From: Nemania diffusa
Lineage: Eukaryota; Ascomycota; Sordariomycetes; Xylariales; Xylariaceae
Reading direction: 5' to 3'
DNA: 64,000 nucleotides
NCBI GenBank assembly: GCA_038501195.1
Contig: JBBPUQ010000008.1
Coordinates: 1,468,001-1,532,000, forward strand
Below are positions 23,133 through 35,340 of this stretch, one piece after another. Under the pieces are notes generated by a model, which worked only from the letters and a program-made list of their open reading frames with translations, searched no databases and was not told the DNA's origin. A program made the position numbers and the translations under genes. Positions within the stretch are counted from its first letter, which is position 1; every line of letters starts with the position of its first letter.

Positions 23133-23473
23133 AAAAAATAAATTATTTATAACAAAAGCTAAATTTATAAAACTTAAAACAAAGTTTGTATTTAATTAAT
23201 AATTTATTTTAGTTTTATAAAGTTTATAATTTTTTTTTTTTTTTTAGTTTAAAAAAATTAGTTTTTTTTATATTTAAAAGTTTTAAGCTACAATTTATAC
23301 ATTTTAGTACTTTTTAAAACTATTAGTTGTTCTTGTATATAGTTGCAAGTTTAAGTGACTTTTTTTTTTTAATAGCTTTTATATAAGTAGGTAAGTTTAA
23401 AACTGTTGGGCGTGTACGTATATAACTAGTCAATAGTTTCCTGTAGGTTTTAAGCAGTTTTGGCTGTGTAACA
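23133..23473. repeat. Right LTR (about 341 bp)
   Basis: It aligns with the left LTR. Here the inner (left) end is saturated with A/T and the outer end (about 23390-23473) keeps GGGCGTGTACG, TTTCCTGTAGG and GGCTGTGTAACA. The likely terminus is TGTAACA at 23467-23473, giving a CA end as LTRs have. Confidence 0.8.
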
Positions 23474-24244
23474 ACAATAAACAAAGATGCTGTGATGCAT
23501 TAACTTTATTTAACTTGTATTATATAAACATGTAATATTATAAAAGGCAAACAAACATTTAGTTAAAAAAAACATATAATTTAAAAAGTTAAATATTATT
23601 TTATATCTAGTTTTATATATATATATATATATATTTATAATTGTAATTTAATAAAAGTTTTAATTACGCCGAAGTTTAAGATATTCCTGTCACCGCCACT
23701 TAAAACAAAACAAAACCAACACTTTTACTAAAACTAAAATTTTCATTAGTCTTAGATTATATACAAGCCCTAATGATTATACCGCTCACTCGCGCTTCAA
23801 AATACCGCCCTTTCAGTAGCCGTGCATGTTCTGTTTGGCCGTTTCCACGGTTGTCGTAGCGAAATGCTGACAATGGTCACAACACACTTAAGCCCTTAGG
23901 TAATAATACCGCCAAGAGGATTACCCTGAGAAGAGTTGCCTATGAGGCTCGGAATAGTCCGGTATTAGGGATCCCGCTTTGCTTTTACATTGTTAGTAGA
24001 CTATTCAGTCTCCGTGGGCATTTTTCTCGCGATTGGCATGGGGCATGCGGCTGTGGTGGACTATCTTACCTGCATATGAGAGCTTGGGTGTGTGTCGGGT
24101 ATCTCAGCACCCGTGAAGCGAAAATATAGATAATTTCCGATGGTGAATGCACCATGTGGATTCGTTGTGTCGCTACTTTATTTTCCGCGGGCCCATAAAC
24201 TCCTTCATTTCATCTACACCCATGTACCTGTCAGGTTTTTAGCG
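23474..24244. other. Flank between the retrotransposon and the Zn2Cys6 gene
   Basis: 23474-23660 is AT-rich, with a TA microsatellite at about 23617-23632, but less uniformly so than the element. It may be RIP spill-over or an older fragment. From about 23680 the composition becomes normal. It then holds the 3' flank of the minus-strand regulator. No gene seen. Confidence 0.5.
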
Positions 24245-25924
24245 CTATTCAATCGCGAACGTTTTCTCATATACTAACAGACTTAGGAGTATTTCCGCGA
24301 ATTCATCTACGTCCTGGGCTTGCCCATTCTCAATAAATTCCTTGAACGTAAAGTTGGCAATGACGAAATGCGGACTCTCCTTCCATGCGCGCTGGAATTC
24401 GGCCGATGAGCTGGCTTCCCACAGGGCACGCCCAAGTGTCCAGCGATGAACATAAGCCCAAGGGCCATTGGGGTCTGTGTTGATGTTAGCCTAGAATTCC
24501 GAATAGGCCCCACCGGCTACTACTAATTACCTATATTCTTCGGGTCTTTCATAAGCTCGTACAGACCGATGACCGAGTATGCCAAGATTATAGTCCTCCG
24601 AACGCATTCGGCGAATACCCATTTCTGGGAGGCGGAGAGTTAGTACATTTTTCTGTTGTGGAACGAAGGGTCCAAAACTCACCTCCCACTCAACTGGTGG
24701 CTTTTCTCTTACTGAAGCATCCTCTAACTGAGCTAAGTCGCCCAGGTTATCTCGGAGATGGGATAGTTCTCTGAGCCATGTTTGGAGCAGCCCCATGTCT
24801 TTCTCCCCGTGTGCCCTCAAAGTAATGTCCCCATCAAATAGGCGAATGACCTGATACAGGAAAAGGGCCTGGGTGCGAGCAAGCTTTTCGATAGGCGTCG
24901 ATACAACACGGCAGACTTCAGTGTCTATAAGTTCACTTGCACTATTAGACAAGGCTTTTATCGTCATAGATGTGTTCGCCGGCGTGCGATTCGCATAAAG
25001 CACACAAGTCGTAAAGCACTACGATATTCGAGGTCAGTAATCGCTCTCTCTGGGGCAATCTACTATCACCATAGGAGTACTGGACCCTCTTAAAGACATG
25101 ACCAAGTCATGGCCTAGATAGGAGCCTCTGCACTGGTGGAAGTAGTAGGTAAGAATAACAAAACTTTAATCGAAAAGCGACTAACTGATACAATGCATTG
25201 CGGAGTATAATGACGATATAGCTGCTGGTGGAGGAAAGGAGTGGAATTTTTCGTTGCCATTTCCTCCGTAAACCCTTTCACGCGGTTCAAAATGTAATGC
25301 AGAGGCATCTTGGGGTCATAAGCGTGCCACGCTTGAAAATTCTATAAAAATCGATTAGTTCAATGAAGCACGGTTGCTAGGGTGCGGTTCACAGACATCA
25401 CTAGCACAACTCGCCATTTCTCCCAAGCCCCCTACCAGTTCTTCTTCGGCTGTAGTGGTTGGGCGTTCAGACGGATACCCTTCCTCAGGTCTGACAAGCC
25501 AATGATCCGAAGAAGATGAGCTATTATGGCCTGCAAAGTGCATGAAAGCGTCCACAGAAATGTCACTACCAGAGGGTGTGTCCTGTGTAGATTGGGGTGT
25601 AGCCTCGGTGGCAAAACTAGGATGAAAGCCTGTTGGTATGGTTTCGAAAGGATTTAAATCAAACGATAGGCCAGGCATGTCCAGCGGAGAATAGTCTAAA
25701 TTGTCGAATGATAGGGTCTCAGTGAAATCGGTTGGTTGTCTGGCATGCTTTCCCAATCGATTAACCGCCTTAGTCTTGCCATAAACACAAGCCATGTTCT
25801 TCTCCGCGCATCGGGCGCAGACAGGCGTCCGACGGTCACATCGCCTCTTAGCCTGGACGCAGTTGTTGCAGTTCTTCTGTCGCGAGGCCGACACACCGAC
25901 GCTCGCTTCAATAGCGGGCCCCAT
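24245..25924 (-). CDS. Zn(II)2Cys6 fungal transcription factor (about 445 aa, five exons)
   Basis: I read complement(join(24245..24474,24531..24624,24683..25018,25192..25341,~25396..25924)). The zinc cluster is C19-x2-C22-x6-C29-x6-C36-x2-C39-x6-C46. An acidic, Ser/Thr-rich linker follows. The C-terminal half is of the type shared by many cluster-linked C6 regulators. It has TPFLHQQLYRHYTP, then VLYANRTPAN, ARTQALFLYQVIRLFDGD, KWVFAECVRRTIILAYSVIG, WTLGRALWEASSSAEFQ and DVDEFAEILLSLL before the stop. Each of the three 3' introns (56, 58 and about 173 bp) keeps the frame: for example GTGAGT...CTAAC...CAG at 24625-24682 and ACTGAC...CGTAG ending at 25019. The first donor is uncertain: GTCTGT gives a 55-bp intron, while GTAGGG would give about 92 bp. 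No cluster enzymes are nearby, so the target is unknown. Three copies of a CGG-containing motif lie upstream. The 3' end lies about 770 bp from the RIP block and is undamaged. Confidence 0.85.
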
Positions 25925-26014
25925 AATTTATTCCACCGGGAAGTAGTCAGTGGCCATGAGAGGACTGGGTATCAAGCCGGTGGTGAGAATGGACTGTGTA
26001 AAAGGAGTCGGGTC

Positions 26015-26026
26015 GGCGGAGTTTAC
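26015..26026 (+). promoter_or_regulatory. Motif copy 1: GGCGGAGTTTAC
   Basis: First of three copies, 91-102 bp upstream of the regulator's ATG. It shares TCGGCGGAGTTTAC with copy 2. It contains CGG, the half-site bound by Zn2Cys6 proteins. Confidence 0.6.
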
Positions 26027-26082
26027 AAGATAAACCGGGGCGAGAAAGTCCGCAGAATGCCCCACTCCGCCGGCGCCAAGGC

Positions 26083-26097
26083 TTGGTAAACTCCGCC
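26083..26097 (-). promoter_or_regulatory. Motif copy 2: GGCGGAGTTTACCAA (inverted)
   Basis: Second copy, on the minus strand. It matches copy 3 perfectly over 15 bases in opposite orientation, with 27 bases between. Together they form an inverted repeat 160-215 bp upstream of the start codon. Confidence 0.65.
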
Positions 26098-26124
26098 GAT
26101 CGACCGAATTCCTAAGAGGCGAGA

Positions 26125-26139
26125 GGCGGAGTTTACCAA
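26125..26139 (+). promoter_or_regulatory. Motif copy 3: GGCGGAGTTTACCAA
   Basis: Third copy; forms the inverted pair with 26083-26097. A perfect 15-base match is unlikely by chance within about 60 bp. A role as autoregulatory operator is inference. Confidence 0.65.
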
Positions 26140-29100
26140 TAATCTTGAATAAAATAATACAGAAAACACTATCTAGTGAGCAAAGGGTTAAGGAAATTCC
26201 GCAGAAAGAATATTTTGTAAGAGAAGCACTAACCTGAGGTCATCAAACTGCTTGACATCTCTCGAAGTATAGAACACGCTAGACAGATAATAGTACCTAT
26301 ACTAAAGGCAAGAGGTACCTAACATTACATTCTAATATTGATTTAGTTACAATATATAACCATATGTATAATATCTAGACAAATTGGATTTAAACCGATT
26401 GTCTTTGTCAAATTCGGTTGGAAGTTGATTTGCTTGCTGCGCGCATCTTAGGTAAGTGTTGCAAAAGACTATAATAGCAATAAGCAATTGCCTGAGGCAG
26501 CTGCAGTCAGTACTGCTAATATTTGTGTGGACTACCTACTACGTAAGCGTACTTGGGCAGTTATAGGACTGTAGACGTAGACTTTGAGGCGAGGGAAACT
26601 GTCTTACCGTGGCTACTGTACCTAGGTATGCGTACATACACTACCTAACCCAATTTGTCTTACTACCTACCTAAATAGGTAGGTCAGTTTATCTGCAGTA
26701 GATAAATATTTACTTGTAGAACTGCACTTCACTTGGCCCGGTGAAACATCAGTATGCGTATGTATGTACCGTACATAGACGACGTAACAAAGCGGCGGGG
26801 ATGACTGCGCCCTGTTTGAACATCCCACTGCAGCTTGTGGCTGCCCCGATGCTTCCGCATCCGCTCTCTTACATACAAGTTTGAAGTAGGTGTACTTCGC
26901 GGCAGGATCATAGGATCTTCATTATAGGTACTCGTAGGTTCAGATGAGGCTGTGAGGTTCGAAACAACACCCCGGCTTATCCAGGGTATTGTTGAAACGC
27001 AAAAGAGCACATTTCATCCGAAGTTTCTGATGGGAACACGGGTGGAATGATATTAAATGCTTAGATAAACATTACGTAGTGGGTAACTCCGAGGGAGGTA
27101 GGTATTAGATAGAGTGTTTGAGCCCGCGAAATCAATAGATCGTACTCGTCCAACGTACTGTACAGAATAACACCTACTTATTTAGGTTCATAATACATGT
27201 TTGCTCTGTAAGTAGGGGCCGATATCTTGCACAGCCACCATGGCAAGTGGAAACAGCTGCATGGCAACATGGACCAGCGGGATCCGACGCAACGGTCCGA
27301 AGTGCGTAACGGCTGTTGTGTACGGATAAATTTATGCAAGTAGGTACCTACATGTACAGAGTAGCTGTCCAGGGTAGCGTTGCAGCTGGGGAACACATTA
27401 AAAATATCGTCTGCACGCGATTGATTGATTCCGACGGCAGAACTCTGATCAAATACTACTAGGTAGTAAGTAGGTATACTATACGTATGTACACATGACT
27501 GTAAGACGAGCGCAACGCAAACTGCTTCTAGATGTTATTGTCTAGTTACAGACGCGCTACCTACGGAATCTGGGGGATCAAAAACTAGCGTTTTTTTGTC
27601 CTTTACCTAGTACCTAGCTTAACTCTTGTTGTCGGACTTGACCGGTTCTAAATCTCTGATGAACATTGGAGGGACTAAGCATTCATTGGTGTTAGCCATA
27701 ATAATCGGGCAACCGGTCCTACAATAGAGAAAAAGACCCCCACAATAGTCGCCAATCGAAGTACCTATTATGACATACCGGTAACCATGACAAGCCTTTG
27801 CAGTAGCCTAAGATTTGACATAAGCGGCAGTTTTCGAACTGTTGCACTTTCGTTTCAAGTATTGAAATTTCCCTTCGCAACCTTATACCTCATACCTTAT
27901 TCCTTCGACGAAGAATGTCATATTTGAGAAAGATTACATACATATGTGCATAGATAAAGATAAAGAAAGCACGGATCATCTAATCTGAAGTGGAATTTAC
28001 TGAATTGGGCAAGTGGGTACTATATGGATCCCTAAGTAAGGTATGTATGCGTAGATATTCCCTGTATTCTTGGAAGTGTACGTGGCCCTGCGCTATAGGG
28101 ACCCCTGCGCATTTGGAAGGACTGACGATGCTCTTCGTTAAGATTAGAACTACCTAGGTAATTTCCGTATGGAAGGCGCATATAGTTGTAGAGATATCTG
28201 GGTATCCTCTCCCCCGGAACCGATGGTTTATGGCGTAGGTACAATAGATAACGCAAGCGTTCTTTTCCTGATAATTACAATCGTCCAGAGTACTTCTCAG
28301 CACTTGAAGGTTGTTGAAATAGTATTGTAAGTTATCAGAACATGTTGGCATATATACGCATATCAACATGCAGGATCTCGTAGTAAGCCATTACTTAAAT
28401 AATGGTAGAGGGTGCCTATACGTAGTCTCGAGCGCTGTATCTCTCGCGTCGTTTAAGATACTAGACTAAACCGGCGGTTTCTGGGAATTGGAAGACGTCA
28501 TAGGTTTGCCTGTGCTTAGGAAGGTTTGATACCCGATTGATACAATACCTCCAACGCTATCTCGAATTCGGGAAGAAGAAGCGTACTGTAGTGTAGTATG
28601 TAGCCACGTACGACGTGTCTAGAGCACCTATTCTACTACGTAGAGGTGCATATGGTATGACTAGAGCCAAGGGTCATTCTAGCATGTCTTGGGGGCCCTT
28701 GTCTGTTGAAGAATACCTACCTCTGCATTCATGAATTTATAGCCTTAGTCCCTCGTGACAAGGTATTATACCACTTGATATTGGGACTGAGAAGCGGTTC
28801 TAGTAGTATATGTAAATCGCTTTAAGAGACCCGAGCTCGAGAGAGATCCCCAACCATTTCATATTATCAGTCCATGGTGTATATCGAGTTGATACACATC
28901 TGTATGAATGCAAGAGGAAGTCTAATGTGTCTGTCATAATCGAACCAACTATGGCCGTGCACTGATTTCTAGCCTGATGTTAAAAGAACCCCCAAAAAAC
29001 AGGAAAAGACATCGAAGTACTAATATCATAAACGAAATAGTCCGGGAGTACATAGTGTACTGTAGATCTTGATGCAAGCATGGGTGCACTAAAGCCCAAG

Positions 29101-30966
29101 TACGACCAGGGGGCTCAGCACAGCCTCCCTTGGCAAATATCTATCCAATCACCGAACTCTCCTGGCCGCCTTCGTCAGATGTGCTGGATATTGGAAAGGG
29201 GGGCAAGAGATGTTAACAAAAAAAAAGCTGACACAACTTGGGCGAACAATTACCTCATGTCGAACTCTCTAAGTAAAGTCAAAAGGTTGACGTTTTATAT
29301 TCGTCTAGTCTATGTACAAGTCTGCAGACCATCAGCACGTCCACCAGTAAAATCGAGGATACTGTTTCTTATTGGGTTAAAGCTAACATATTTATGATGT
29401 AGGTACCTAGGTGAAAATTGAAACGTCGATACTACCAAAGTGACACTAACGCACTGTCCCAGAATTAGTGGCTGAGGGAAACGAAAAAGAGACGTATTAT
29501 GTCTTGGGTGCATTGGTATACCTACGACAGATTGGTATAACTGCTTGGATCTATATAGTATTGGTAACACCTGTGGTGGTGTGATAAGAGGCAGAGGGAG
29601 GTAAAACTTCAGTAGGCAAATACGCGTTTAGAACTATGGGGCGATAGGTTGATGTTATGATACGCCATAGGGAGGTAATCTAGGCACTTAGTGTTGAACT
29701 CTCCCGGACGGTATGGCGAACTGTGCTGATGTATGTAAAGCACTTGTATGGTAGGATGAAGTGAGTCTGGCGTGCCACGCCTTTATTGTCGGGTTTCTGT
29801 TTCCCTAATTAGGAGGCTCGGAGTGCCTGGAAGGTGGGTCAAAAGGAAGGTGAGTAGGGTACACACTAGAAGCCCAGACGCTAGGGAGGTTTGTAGTGTA
29901 CAGCTTGCCGCCGTAGGTGGGTGGCGTACCTCCCAGCTCTCACGAATGATGCACTGTACAAGCTACCTAGGTAAACAGAAATGTACTGCCCAGGTAACCC
30001 GATCTACATAGGTACCTCCTACTTTGCGATATACAATCAATTTGCTAGCTGGGTACAGAGTACTTACTACAACAACATTCTTTTCTCGCCCTCTCTTTCT
30101 TTCTGCCGCATGCTGCCCTTTATCCCGTCACCTTGTTAATTCACAAGGCGAGGATATGGAATTGCATTTTCTTGCCAATTCAGCTTCTGACATTACCTAT
30201 CGCTAGGTAGACCCCATTGCGCTCACCTCTGGGGTTCTCTGTCCTCCTCCCTGGCTCGCTCTCCTTTCAACGCGATCTGACTTGCTGCCACACCCGCAAA
30301 CAGATGATGGGACCACGCTTGTATGCATAGCCTCAGTCATTCATTTTACAGCTCCTAGAGGACAACGCATTTCCCCTGTACTCCTGTACTCCCTCGCGCT
30401 GGAGGCACTCGGTCTCTACAGATTTGCAGCACTGCGACTCCTGCGCCGAAACATCCCAGAGTAGATTGATTACCTGCCATCATAACATACCCTGTAGTTG
30501 CTTATCCAGCACACCTGCGGCCCTGTTCGAGTCAAGGCCAATCCCCGGTACAGCTGCTATCATTCGGAAGCACGCTGGCACATGTTTCTTGTGGTCTTCG
30601 ATTGGCTTTGATAGTTTTCACGTCGGCATCATCGGTACGCACCAATAGTCTGGCTTCTTAGGGTTGGACTGGAAGGTTTCACTTCGATACGCGGTGGCAA
30701 ATCGGGCTGATAAAGCCTTATGACGAAGTCCATTCAAGTCGAAGACGGTTTACAGCTCTGTGCATACATTAAGCCTGCTTGACGGAACGGAGCCCTTTTG
30801 CTAAGAATTCAAGAAATCTTTGCGTCGATGTCACAGCCACACCAATCAAGCCGCCTTCACGCAAATCTCCCGCTGCCCTGAGGTTCCTTTCGTCATCGAT
30901 TTACCTCAACCGCAGTCTCTCCTTGATCATATTATACGTTAACAAATATACCGTTTTGGGCGCATT
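26140..30966. other. 4.8-kb intergenic DNA rich in TAGGTA/TACCTA words
   Basis: I support no gene. Palindrome-like CCTAGG, TAGGTACCTA and TACCTACCTA words recur, e.g. near 26623, 26670-26685, 27338-27348, 27463-27474, 27605-27616, 28150-28158, 29400-29410 and 29963-29972. The last 700 bases become C/T-rich (30090-30300, 30840-30930) and are probably the promoter and leader of the Ca2+-ATPase gene. Confidence 0.5.
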
Positions 30967-33900
30967 ATGTCGGACCCTCAAGAACAGGGTGCCGAGGGCA
31001 CACCGCGAAGACCTAGGGCGTAAGTTGAGCTTTTGGGGATTTTGGACAAGTTAAAAGATACCCTCTTCTCTAGGAATAAAAGATTTGCTCACACATTATC
31101 TATAGGCCAACAATAACGATTGATACAACAAACGATACGGAACCGTCTGCGAACCCCCTTCACCACTCGCCAGCATCAGCACCCGCCGACGAAACACTAA
31201 GTCCTATCACACTCGCTGCAAGCTGGGCATCGTCTGAGAAAACACATTATCCCGGTGGCTCTCATGCACCGAGCTCATCCTCTCACCATGAGATTCGCGC
31301 TTCACATTCCTTTGACAGTAAAGACAGTCGGCCGACGAGCCCACATAATATATCTAGCCCTGTAACGTCGCGTGCAGTTGAGAAAGGCCAGGCATTTTTA
31401 GCGGTTCCAACTACCCACCGGTCACGTCAAAACTCTGTGGATAGCGAGGATGGTTCACGATCAATCTCGTCGCAGGGTGACTCAGTTGCAGAGAAGCGTC
31501 ATCCCAGGTCAACATACGATAATGACCACATAATGAAGGACCCAGATGCCTTAAAACCGGATCAAGGTCGAGAGGAAGACTTCGAAGTTGAGAACAACGT
31601 ATTTGCGTATAGTCCGGGCCAACTCAGTAAAATGTTCAACCCCAAGAGCTTGGCTGCATTTTATAAGCTCGGCGGTCTCCACGGATTAGAAAAGGGACTT
31701 CGTAGCGACCGCATAGCGGGTTTAAGTGTGGACGAGACACATTTGTCTGGCAAAATATCCTTCGAAGAAGCGACTGGCTCTGAGTCCTCCAAACTTGTGA
31801 ACGAGGGGGTTTCTAGCCCAGATACGCCGGTGGATCGCACGACAACAGGCCTCCAGCAAGGTTCTAATAACGCATTTGCCGATAGAAAACGAGTTTTCCG
31901 AGACAATCGATTACCCGAAAAGAAGGGCAAGACTTTCCTACAGTTGGTTTGGATCACCTACAACGACAAGGTTCTCATTTTGCTCTCTGTTGCTGCAGTC
32001 GTCTCTCTCGCGATTGGCCTTTACCAGACATTCGGGCAAAAGCATACGGCCAACAACCCTGGCGTAGAATGGATTGAAGGCGTAGCTATCATAGTTGCCA
32101 TTGTTATCGTTGTGTTGGTGGGGTCCTTGAACGACTGGCAGAAGGAGAAACAATTCGCAAAGTTGAACAGAAAAAAGCAAGATCGATTCGTAAAGGCTGT
32201 TCGCTCGGGCAAGACTATCGAGATCTCGGTCTTTGATGTGATGACTGGGGATGTACTCCATCTGGACCCGGGTGATCTCATACCTGTTGACGGTGTTCTC
32301 ATCAAGGGGTATAATATCAAGTGTGACGAATCTCAAGCCACGGGAGAATCAGATGTCATACGCAAGCGGCCAGCTGAAGAAGTGTTCGCAGCAATCGAGA
32401 GGGGCGAAGATACTAAAAAGCTAGATCCATTCATCCAGTCCGGCGGGCGGGTAATGGAAGGCGTGGGAACTTTCATGGTTACGTCTACTGGTATCTATTC
32501 CAGCTACGGAAGAACTTTGATGTCATTAAATGAGGACCCCGAAATCACACCTCTGCAATCTAAGCTCAACGTTGTAGCTGAATATATCGCGAAACTAGGA
32601 GGTGCAGCTGGCCTTCTTTTGTTCATTGTTCTCTTCATTGAATTCCTCGTTCGCCTACCCGGGAGCGGTGCAACGCCGTCTGAAAAAGGCCAGCAATTCA
32701 TCAATATCTTCATTGTCGTGGTCACAATTATTGTCGTTGCAGTACCGGAAGGACTTCCACTGGCTGTCACACTAGCATTGGCTTTTGCAACGACTCGCAT
32801 GTTGAAGGATAACAATTTGGTCCGTCACTTGAAAGCATGCGAAGTTATGGGAAATGCTACGACGATTTGCTCAGACAAAACCGGGACACTGACACAGAAC
32901 AAAATGAAAGTCGTTGCGGGAATCGTTGGTACAAAATACCAATTTGGAAAGTGTAGGTCTACCCCCAATGAGGATGTAGCAGAAAAGGAATTTGCTACGT
33001 CTCTTAGCCAAAAAGCTCAAGAATTACTTCTAAAATCCATCTCTTTGAATTCTACGGCTTTTGAAGGCGAGGCGAATGGGGAGGAGACATTTATTGGGTC
33101 GAAGACCGAGACTGCTTTGCTACTCTACGCCAGGGCCCACTTAGGAATGGGGCCCGTTGCCGAGGAGCGGGCAAATGCTACTATTCTACAAATGATCCCC
33201 TTCGATTCTAGCCGGAAATGTATGGGCGTGGTAGTGCAACTTGACGATGGCACAGCTCGATTGTACGTGAAAGGGGCTTCTGAAATTCTGCTAGCCAAAT
33301 GCACAGAAATACTCTCAGACCCTGCGCAAGATCTATCGAAGTCCCCTATGACAACCGAGAACGCCGAAACCCTCAAAGGAGTCATCGAAAGCTATGCTTC
33401 CGGATCTTTACGAACTATCGGCATTGTCTATCGTGATTTTGAAAAATGGCCCCCACGGAATGTTAAGCGCATCGAAGGTGACGGAAACCAGGTTGTCTTT
33501 GAAGATCTCTTCCACAGGATGATCTTTATTGGTATGGTTGGTATTCAAGATCCACTTCGCGACGGCGTCCCTGAGGCTGTGAAAGAATGCCAAAGGGCAG
33601 GCGTTGTTGTTCGCATGGTGACTGGTGACAACAAGCTCACAGCGACAGCTATAGCTAAAGAGTGTGGCATTCTGCAGCCGGACGGCGTGGTCATGGAGGG
33701 GCCCGAATTCCGCAACCTGAGCAAGTTATCGCAAAATGAGATTATTCCACGGCTTCAGGTTTTAGCTCGTTCTAGCCCGGAAGACAAGCGGATTCTTGTG
33801 CGTCGCTTGAAGGATATGGGAGACGTTGTCGCTGTAACTGGAGATGGCACAAACGATGCTCCCGCGCTTAAACTTGCCGACGTTGGGTTTTCGATGGGCA

Positions 33901-35340
33901 TTGCCGGTACTGAAGTAGCCAAGGAAGCATCTGCTATTATTCTTATGGACGACAACTTCGCCAGTATCGTAAAAGCTTTGAAATGGGGTCGAGCCGTCAA
34001 CGACGCCGTGAAGCGGTTTCTTCAGTTCCAATTGACGGTCAACGTGACGGCAGTGGCACTCACATTTGTCACTGCTGTCTCCAGTAGCGATGAGACTTCT
34101 GTGCTAACGGCTGTACAGCTTCTCTGGGTTAATCTCATCATGGATACGCTTGCTGCACTAGCACTTGCAACAGACCCACCACATGACAGCATAATTGACC
34201 GTAAACCGGAACGGAGAAACGCTGGTATCATTTCGATCACTATGTGGAAGATGATTATCGGGCAAGCCATCTACCAACTCGCGGTCACCTTTGTGCTGTA
34301 CTATGGTGCGATCGCCATCGGTATCGCAGAACAAGAAGACCTTACCAAGGTTGCTTCCACTCGAAGGGACAGTCTTGTATTCAATACTTTTGTGTGGATG
34401 CAAATCTTCAATCAATGGAAGTAAGTAAAAACCATCCGGTTAAGAAGTACCTTAGGCTGCAAGCTAACTGAAGTCAAGCAATCGTCGATTGGATAATCGA
34501 TTCAATATTTTAGAAGGGATAACGAAGAACTGGTTCTTTTTAGGAATTAATATCATTGTGATAGGTTTGCAGATCCTTATCATCTTCGTCGGTAGCACGC
34601 CATTCAACATCTCATCCCTACACCCATCTCAAACTGGGCCACAGTGGGCAACTGCCATTATTCTGGGTGCACTCTCGATTCCTGTCGGCATGGTCATTCG
34701 TCTTATTCCGGACGAGCTGATAAGGAAGTGTATTCCCGAGTCATTCAAACGGAAACCCTCGCCACCTGGACTCATGATCTCCGATGAAGAACGCTTCAAC
34801 GATTATCCCGATGTGTTTAGTGATGTTCGGAATGAGCTCGCATTCCTTAGGAAGCTCAAGGGTGGCCGTCTCAATAACCTGAAGTTTGCTGTGCAGCATC
34901 CTCGTGAAACTTTCATGTCGAGAACAAGGAGCCCGTCTCGCTCCCGATCCAACTCAATGCGCGCTCCACACACTCCAACCCGAGAGGACAGTTTTGGAGC
35001 TCCGTCACCCACCCCTACTCCCGATTCACGCAGACGCTCTAGATCTATGAGGTCTCGGTCTAATTCCGCTCTGGGTGCGCCGACGGTGATGGCAGGTATA
35101 ATTGCTGGCAGTGTCGCTGCCGGGTGGTCGCCCATTGAAAAAACCGGTGACCGGGATTTCTCACAAGTTCCCCCTCGTCCTTCGCCCTCTCCTCTTTCAT
35201 ACCGAGAGGGTAGCGCGGGTGAAATGTCCTATGTCTTGACAGAGGAACCGATGGAAATGGATGAATCGGATGCGCCTAGTGATGTACCCCGATTACGCGT
35301 GCCTCAGCCACCCCCACAAAAGCCGAAGTCTATATCCTAG
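30967..35340 (+). CDS. PMC1: PMC1-type Ca2+-transporting P-type ATPase (1409 aa)
   Basis: P-type IIB pump that moves cytosolic Ca2+ into the vacuole (yeast Pmc1; Neurospora NCA-2/NCA-3). I read join(30967..31019,31106..34420,34479..35340). Both introns have GTAAGT donors (86 and 58 bp). The first removes a stop-rich stretch and joins an 18-codon exon starting MSDPQEQGAEG. Residues about 1-290 are a long Ser-rich cytosolic N terminus ending in the conserved LSKMFNPKSLAAFYKLGG. Membrane segments follow KGKTFLQLVWITYND. Other P-type landmarks are TGES in the actuator domain, PEGLPLAVTLALAF in M4, the phosphorylated Asp (DKTGTLTQNK, D608), MVTGDN, and the hinge TGDGTNDAPALKLAD (D931, D935). M5-M6 follow, with NVTAVALTF and LLWVNLIMDTLAALALATDPP. 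The last pair of membrane segments is in exon 3. The C-terminal about 190 residues are an Arg/Ser-rich tail with SRSRSNS-like stretches, a likely phosphorylation and regulation region; I do not see a clear calmodulin site. Family is certain; vacuolar rather than plasma-membrane location is inferred. Confidence 0.95.

Larger units (their letters stand above)
16131..23473. mobile_element. RIP-destroyed LTR retrotransposon (about 7.3 kb)
   Basis: Almost the whole block is A and T, with stops in every frame. Two ends match as direct repeats: for example AACAAAGTTTATATTC at about 16177 against AACAAAGTTTGTATTT at about 23179. A shared core (CATTTTAGTACTTTTTAAAA, then CTATTAGTTGTT) lies in each, at a constant offset of 7002-7003 bases. 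The differences are mostly G-to-A or C-to-T, the RIP pattern. Outer length and LTR size suit a full-length Gypsy or Copia element. No reverse transcriptase or integrase motif can be read, so the superfamily and strand are unknown. Target duplication and exact left end (16131-16146) are not resolved. Confidence 0.8.

Noticed and set aside
16131..23473. AT block considered as a mitochondrial insertion or centromere
   Set aside because: Matching LTRs at both ends with transition differences explain it as one RIP-mutated retrotransposon.
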